Below the pieces are notes generated by a model. It was not told the DNA's origin. It did no database searches and saw only the letters and a list, made by a program, of their open reading frames with translations. A program made the position numbers and the translations under genes. From NCBI RefSeq assembly GCF_016102005.1, contig NZ_JACFPL010000001.1, positions 558,001 to 622,000 on the forward strand: a DNA stretch of 64,000 nt. Direction: 5' to 3'. This DNA comes from Bifidobacterium choladohabitans. GTDB taxonomy: Bacteria; Actinomycetota; Actinomycetes; Actinomycetales; Bifidobacteriaceae. Positions 60,601 to 64,000 of the stretch are shown here, in pieces. How positions within the stretch are numbered: position 1 is the first letter of the stretch; each line of letters opens with the position of its first letter.

Positions 60601-61444
60601 CGCCTGGGGCACCAATGATTCCGGCCAGCTGGGCGATCCCAGCCTGCCGGTCAATGCCGACGGCGCCAACCCCACACCGTCTGCCGTTCAAGGACTGACG
60701 GGCGAGATGAGCGCCATCAGCGCCGGAGACCACCAGGCTCTGGCCCTGGATTCCCAAGGACGCATTTGGGCTTGGGGACAGGTCAAGGGCGAGAACAAGA
60801 AAACCCCTGCCCTATTGACCCTTCCCGACGGACTGCCGACCGGATTTGCCATTACACAGATCAGTGCCGGCACCGGAGAATCCTCCGCTTTGGGCTCCGA
60901 CGGACGGATCCTGACCTGGAGCAATGCCGCAGAAGGGACTGATCCCGCATTCTTGGCCAAACCCAAGGACGTGCCTGCAGATTTCAGCTTCACTGCCGTC
61001 TGCACGGGCGACCCGAGCTCACTGGCCCTGGGCTCCGACGGTCTGGCCTATGGATGGGGCGCCGACGATTCCGGTCAGCTGGGTGACGATCAGTCCGGAC
61101 CGGACCTGAACAGCAAGACGCCGCAGGCTGTCGTGATCAGAAGCCTGGTCAAAGCGGTCACTTTCGCGGGACTGTCTGCAGAAGGAACACCGCAGTACCA
61201 GAATGGCGCCTGGTTGGTACTCACTCCACGCTACAGGCCCGGACAGGTGGATACGGTCATTCAATGGAGCCTGGTCGGCGTGGACCAGCAGGATCAGACC
61301 CTGCCCTACACCTACGATCAGTTGGCCGTCCTGCCCCTGACCGGCAGCACCGGCATAATCTTGCTGGTCATGGCTGGCTTGCTGGCCATGGGAGCTGTTA
61401 TGGCTGCCAGATTCCAGCGGCGGGAAAACAAGATGACAGCATGA
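57689..61444 (+). CDS. Sortase-anchored RCC1-repeat protein 3 (two cassettes)
   Basis: A 1251-residue surface protein. The signal peptide (RRVTVLVSLCCVLVACSMLG) is followed by a Ser/Thr/Pro/Ala-rich linker to about residue 120. Two cassettes follow, each with an InlB/Flg_new repeat (RRGFVLEGWFAGKVAYDFSA), IPT/TIG start (SGGTGVTLTPPPPSG), seven RCC1 blades and IPT/TIG end (LTGLQFDTTDI ... TPPHAPGLVDVALTW). Blades run from about 58340 to 59530 and from 60025 to 61135. LPLTG is encoded at 61331-61345, followed by a helix and a basic tail. The VACSM at the end of the signal peptide resembles a lipobox but the LPXTG anchor is the clearer signal. ATG 57689 has GGAGG 9 nt upstream; an ATG two codons later is also possible. 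No poly-G tract is present, so unlike protein 2 it should be expressed constantly. Confidence 0.9.
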   Translation: MKMVRSRRVTVLVSLCCVLVACSMLGLQFGQAAPESNGTAVATQGTGAIGTGANTPGQIPSVSPGPSSSPSGIPTLANGSRATATGQSAPAASTSPTSPSSPSPGTAGSPEPTSTASSPSNATSHTVTFDYNMQSVAPTTSTVVDGAQVARPSPEPTRRGFVLEGWFAGKVAYDFSAPVHTDLTLKAKWARADQTWTMQPQEGPESGGTGVTLTPPPPSGVRFSQVSAGIRFSLALGSDGNVYAWGYNAGAQLGDGTVVNKSTPIRVPRPEEVRNDKDFRFVSVNAGRFFSMALDNHGTLWSWGYNYLKTLGNPNVADSGMHNYSEYPVKVMLPEGAPAGFTYKAVTGSYNHTLAIGSDGNVYGWGTCSEGETGRHKCDGICDSTPSLIQGFDKNHKIIAVQAGMNYSTALDDAGTVWSWGSNLYHQLDPSAVAVVGNYTPTKIHGLDKVHVVAIADGFENTLALDDQGRVWTWGMNENGQIGNGSSASKTEVFKDPVQVSFPQGTRITAIAGGCHYGSNHAIALDSNGNIWTWGDNSYGQMGDGKTSAADSPQTTPERLEDPNLAGRHWISIDAGEDFNLAICDDGLTYSWGRDDEGQLGQGTSGDAGHSRPSAVAFPWPAKLTGLQFDTTDITTGMQAQKNGTWTATTPPHAPGLVDVALTWTLNDQEQTLVHLPFRYLARGVTVTFQSQSDSPAPPSQSLEAGERAIRPSADPTKAGYRFDGWFLGKTAYDFSKPVTSSMTLKAHWSPENQNWSMTPDHGTEMGGTKVTLTPPALRGIRFSQVSAGSHWSLALGSDGKAYAWGKNNRGQLGNANIARGGTSTMPVRVDMPEKAEASFVFTQVSAGRDYGLALGSDGKVYAWGNNDVGQLGDSTLNAQSRPHLVPGLPAKIRSISAGGGHALALDSQGRVWSWGANQYGQLGLDNAGGDTVSPDGRTSPAMVTGIPTTITAISAGSRYSLAMTVDGQVYAWGTNDSGQLGDPSLPVNADGANPTPSAVQGLTGEMSAISAGDHQALALDSQGRIWAWGQVKGENKKTPALLTLPDGLPTGFAITQISAGTGESSALGSDGRILTWSNAAEGTDPAFLAKPKDVPADFSFTAVCTGDPSSLALGSDGLAYGWGADDSGQLGDDQSGPDLNSKTPQAVVIRSLVKAVTFAGLSAEGTPQYQNGAWLVLTPRYRPGQVDTVIQWSLVGVDQQDQTLPYTYDQLAVLPLTGSTGIILLVMAGLLAMGAVMAARFQRRENKMTA

Positions 61445-61538
61445 CAGAGCGGAGACGAATCTATGAAGAACCAGGACTGACAGGCTTCGAATAGATCATG
61501 GTCCTAAACGACTGTCTTGTTTCGGCGCTGCTTATGCA

Positions 61539-61578
61539 TTGGGCCCCACCCGCGAAATGAATCGCGGATGGGGCCCAA
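61539..61578. terminator. Stem-loop between RCC1 protein 3 and rho
   Basis: TTGGGCCCCACCCGCG and CGCGGATGGGGCCCAA pair over a 8-nt loop with one mismatch. It lies between two convergent genes and probably ends both transcripts, although neither side has a strong T-run. Confidence 0.6.
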
Positions 61579-61604
61579 TAAACATGTCAGGCGTCAGGCC
61601 CGAG

Positions 61605-63506
61605 TCACTTCTGCGCCAGCATGGACTGGTTGATGGCCGCCAGGAAGTCTCGGTTGGTGGCGGTCTTCTTCAGCCTGGGCACCAGGGTCTGGTAGGCCTG
61701 CTCGGTCTCCATACCGCCCAGGAGGCGACGTAGCCGATAGACCACGGCCAGCTCCTCGGGGGCAGTAATCAGCTCTTCACGCCGGGTGCCGGAGGCATTG
61801 ATGTCAATGGCGGGGAACATGCGCTTATCGGCCAGATCCCTGGTCAGTCTCAGCTCCATGTTGCCGGTGCCCTTGAACTCCTCGAAGATGACCTCGTCCA
61901 TCTTGGATCCGGTCTCCACCAGGGCCGAGGAGATGATGGTCAGAGAGCCGCCGTTCTCGATGTTGCGGGCGGCGCCGAAGAAGCGCTTGGGCGGATAGAG
62001 GGCCTGCGCGTCCACGCCGCCGGAGAGGATACGGCCGGAGGCGGGGGCCGAGATGTTGTAGGCGCGGGCCAGGCGGGTCATGGAATCCAGAAGGACCACC
62101 ACATCCTGCCCCAGCTCCACCAGGCGCTTGGCCCGTTCGATGGCCAGCTCGGCCACGGTGGTGTGATCGCTGGCAGGGCGGTCGAAGGTGGAGGAGATGA
62201 CCTCGCCCTGGACCGTGCGCTCCATGTCGGTGACCTCCTCGGGCCGCTCGTCCACCAGGACCACCATCAGGTGCACCTCGGGATTGTTGGCGGTGATGGA
62301 GTTGGCGATGGACTGCAGGGTCAAGGTCTTGCCGGCCTTGGGCGGCGAAACGATCAGACCGCGCTGACCCTTGCCGATGGGGGCGACGATGTCGATCAGA
62401 CGACCGGTGATGTTCTTGGGCTGGGTCTCCATCCGCATGCGCTCCTGCGGGTAGAGGGGGGTCAGCTTGTTGAAGTGGGGCCGTCCTGCAGCGTCCTCCA
62501 CGCTCATACCGTTGATGGTATCGATGGCCTGCAGAGGAACGAACTTCTGCCGCTGATTGCGGTGCTCGCCCTCGCGGGGGGGACGGATGGAGCCGTGCAC
62601 GGCATCGCCCTTGCGCAGGCCGTACTTCTTGACCTGGCCCATGGAGATGTAGACGTCGTTGGGGCCGGGCAGGTAACCGGAGGTGCGAACGAAGGCATAG
62701 GAGTCCAGCACATCCACAATGCCTGCCACGGGGACCAGATCCTCGGGCTTGAAGTTCTCCCTGGGCTCATAGTCACGATCCCGGCCGTTGCTGCGATGGT
62801 TGTTGCGGTTGCGCCGGTCATTGCGATCGTTGCGGTCATTGCGATCGCCCCGGTTCCGGCGATCATAGCCGTTATGACGGTAGTCACGGCCTTCCTCGCC
62901 GCGATCCTCGTAGCTGCGTCGACGGGGCCGGTCATTCCGTGAGGGCAGTGCCGCCAGAATGTCGTCCAGATTGCGCACAGAACCGGAACCGGAGCCTGCG
63001 CGCTCATCATCATGCTCCCGCTCGCTCCGACCACGGTTGGTGTGGGAGCCTCGGGATGAATCCGTGTTGCGGTGACGGCGACGGGATATGACCACGTTCT
63101 CCTCGTCGGCCACCGTATGGGGGAAGCGGGTCCGGCGCTCGCTATGGCCGCTCTTATGATCGTCAATGCCCAAAACATCGAAGAGGTCTCCGACAGGACG
63201 ATCGTCCTTGGATTCCTCGGATTCCTTGGTATCCGTGGTCTCCGGTCCGCCTTCCGCGGAGGACTTCGCCTCCTGCTTCGTCGACTGCTGCTGATCGGCG
63301 GCCTGGCCCCCCTTGGCCACGGCGGCCGCAGCCTTGGGCTTACCAACGGTTACTCCCTCAGGGGCCTTGCCGCCCGAGCGTGCCGCCTCGATCGTCTCGA
63401 TCAGGACAGGCTTGCGCATGCCGGAAATACCGCGCAACCCCAGCTGCCTGGCCAATTCCTTGAGTTCGGGCAGCTTCATGGAATGAATATCTTGGCTTGT
63501 TGCCAC
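61605..63506 (-). CDS. rho: Transcription termination factor Rho
   Basis: RNA-dependent helicase hexamer that ends transcription. The 633-residue protein has the N-terminal Rho helical domain ([20 protein letters not shown]), a long disordered insert (about 45-245) ending in repeated Arg/Asn/Asp ([20 protein letters not shown]), the cold-shock-like RNA-binding domain ([20 protein letters not shown]), Walker A ([13 protein letters not shown]), Walker B ([13 protein letters not shown]) and the C-terminal part with the R-loop ([19 protein letters not shown]). The start is the GTG at 63506, with AGGAAAGG 10 nt upstream; an ATG nine codons later lacks one. Such inserts are known in actinobacterial Rho and add RNA affinity. 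Confidence 0.96.
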   Translation of the reverse strand: MATSQDIHSMKLPELKELARQLGLRGISGMRKPVLIETIEAARSGGKAPEGVTVGKPKAAAAVAKGGQAADQQQSTKQEAKSSAEGGPETTDTKESEESKDDRPVGDLFDVLGIDDHKSGHSERRTRFPHTVADEENVVISRRRHRNTDSSRGSHTNRGRSEREHDDERAGSGSGSVRNLDDILAALPSRNDRPRRRSYEDRGEEGRDYRHNGYDRRNRGDRNDRNDRNDRRNRNNHRSNGRDRDYEPRENFKPEDLVPVAGIVDVLDSYAFVRTSGYLPGPNDVYISMGQVKKYGLRKGDAVHGSIRPPREGEHRNQRQKFVPLQAIDTINGMSVEDAAGRPHFNKLTPLYPQERMRMETQPKNITGRLIDIVAPIGKGQRGLIVSPPKAGKTLTLQSIANSITANNPEVHLMVVLVDERPEEVTDMERTVQGEVISSTFDRPASDHTTVAELAIERAKRLVELGQDVVVLLDSMTRLARAYNISAPASGRILSGGVDAQALYPPKRFFGAARNIENGGSLTIISSALVETGSKMDEVIFEEFKGTGNMELRLTRDLADKRMFPAIDINASGTRREELITAPEELAVVYRLRRLLGGMETEQAYQTLVPRLKKTATNRDFLAAINQSMLAQK

Positions 63507-63701
63507 TGTTGTAATGCCTTTCCTTCGCTATGCCTAATTAGGCTAGGCAAATAGCTTGAGAATAGTGCGGGGGTACCGCTCGTGAAAATTCGATGCCGAC
63601 TCGGCTTATCGAACTTCCATAAGCCTACAACGTGCGGCCGACGGGTGCAAGAATCGGCCTGCGTGTCCAGAAATTCATGGGTAAGCCTCTAGACTGGGCG
63701 T

Positions 63702-64000
63702 ATGAATGATCGATCATCTCTGCGTGAGCAACGGCGGAGCGAATTCGTAACCACCGCCATGCGGGTCTTCGACCGCAAAGGCGCTGCGAACACCTCCCTG
63801 CGCGATGTAATCCACGCCATGAACCACGGCAAGGGCGTGGGCATGAGCGTCTTCTATTACTACTTCAAATCCAAGGACGACCTGATAGATGCCTGCGTGC
63901 GCACCTACCTGGCCTCCTACGTGGACAATGTGGTCGACATTCTGCAGAATCCTGACCTGAGCGTTCAAGAGGCTTTGGACGACATCTGCCCGCACCTGAT
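63702..64000 (+). CDS. TetR-family regulator (3' end outside window)
   Basis: The first 99 codons of a TetR-type repressor: MNDRSSLREQRRSEFVTTAM, then the helix-turn-helix (GAANTSLRDVIHAMNHGKGV and SVFYYYFKSKDDLIDACV). The ligand-binding domain continues beyond the right edge. The gene is divergent from rho. No ribosome binding site is strong; GGGTAAGC lies about 14 nt upstream. The target is unknown. Confidence 0.85.
   Translation, partial: MNDRSSLREQRRSEFVTTAMRVFDRKGAANTSLRDVIHAMNHGKGVGMSVFYYYFKSKDDLIDACVRTYLASYVDNVVDILQNPDLSVQEALDDICPHL

Noticed and set aside
47700-61100. CRISPR or other non-coding repeat array
   Set aside because: The periodic similarity is protein-coding RCC1 blades of variable length. 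There are no constant repeats with unique spacers. No CRISPR array was seen anywhere in the window.

Overview
The window is high-GC chromosomal DNA from an actinobacterium, most likely a Bifidobacterium. This rests on NucS and GlnR homologues, a long R/N/D-rich insert in Rho, an initiator tRNA with a C1:U72 end and the F0F1 operon order. The set of sortase-anchored RCC1-repeat proteins suggests an insect-gut (asteroides-type) lineage, but that is inference and I could not run a comparison.

Layout. 1-10.7 kb is core genome on the minus strand: the 5' part of an amino-acid ABC permease, nrdH, nucS, the complete ATP synthase operon (atpBEFHAGDC) and metA. A tRNA-fMet gene at 10.78 kb is the attachment site of a decayed prophage (10.8-17.9 kb). 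The prophage keeps an integrase, a holin, an SGNH hydrolase and a frameshifted endolysin, plus a divergent pair of frameshifted XRE regulators. From 17.9 to 27 kb the DNA is AT-rich and gene-poor. It holds a candidate HEPN protein, a DUF2130 coiled-coil protein and a few orphans. From 27 to 37.3 kb are a broken aldo/keto reductase, a LacI regulator divergent from a GH115 glucuronidase, and a giant LPXTG adhesin. From 37.4 to 46.8 kb is core genome again: ppa, a DUF3290-DUF421 pair, mntP behind a structured leader, glnR, nth, a peptide-binding protein and valS. From 47 to 61.5 kb three very large sortase-anchored RCC1 proteins surround a chorismate mutase. rho and a partial TetR regulator close the window.

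Most notable points. (1) The prophage repressor reading frame runs into the attachment core. In the reconstructed attP it continues with a 19-residue tail and stops 12 nt before int, the arrangement of integration-dependent immunity known from mycobacteriophage BPs. (2) The second RCC1 protein has a run of 15 G just after its signal peptide that puts it out of frame, a probable on/off phase switch. (3) In all seven cassettes of the three RCC1 proteins a seven-bladed propeller appears to be inserted inside a split IPT/TIG-like domain that follows an InlB-type repeat. (4) mntP has a roughly 155-nt leader whose closing helix covers the ribosome binding site and start codon but lacks the known manganese-riboswitch core.
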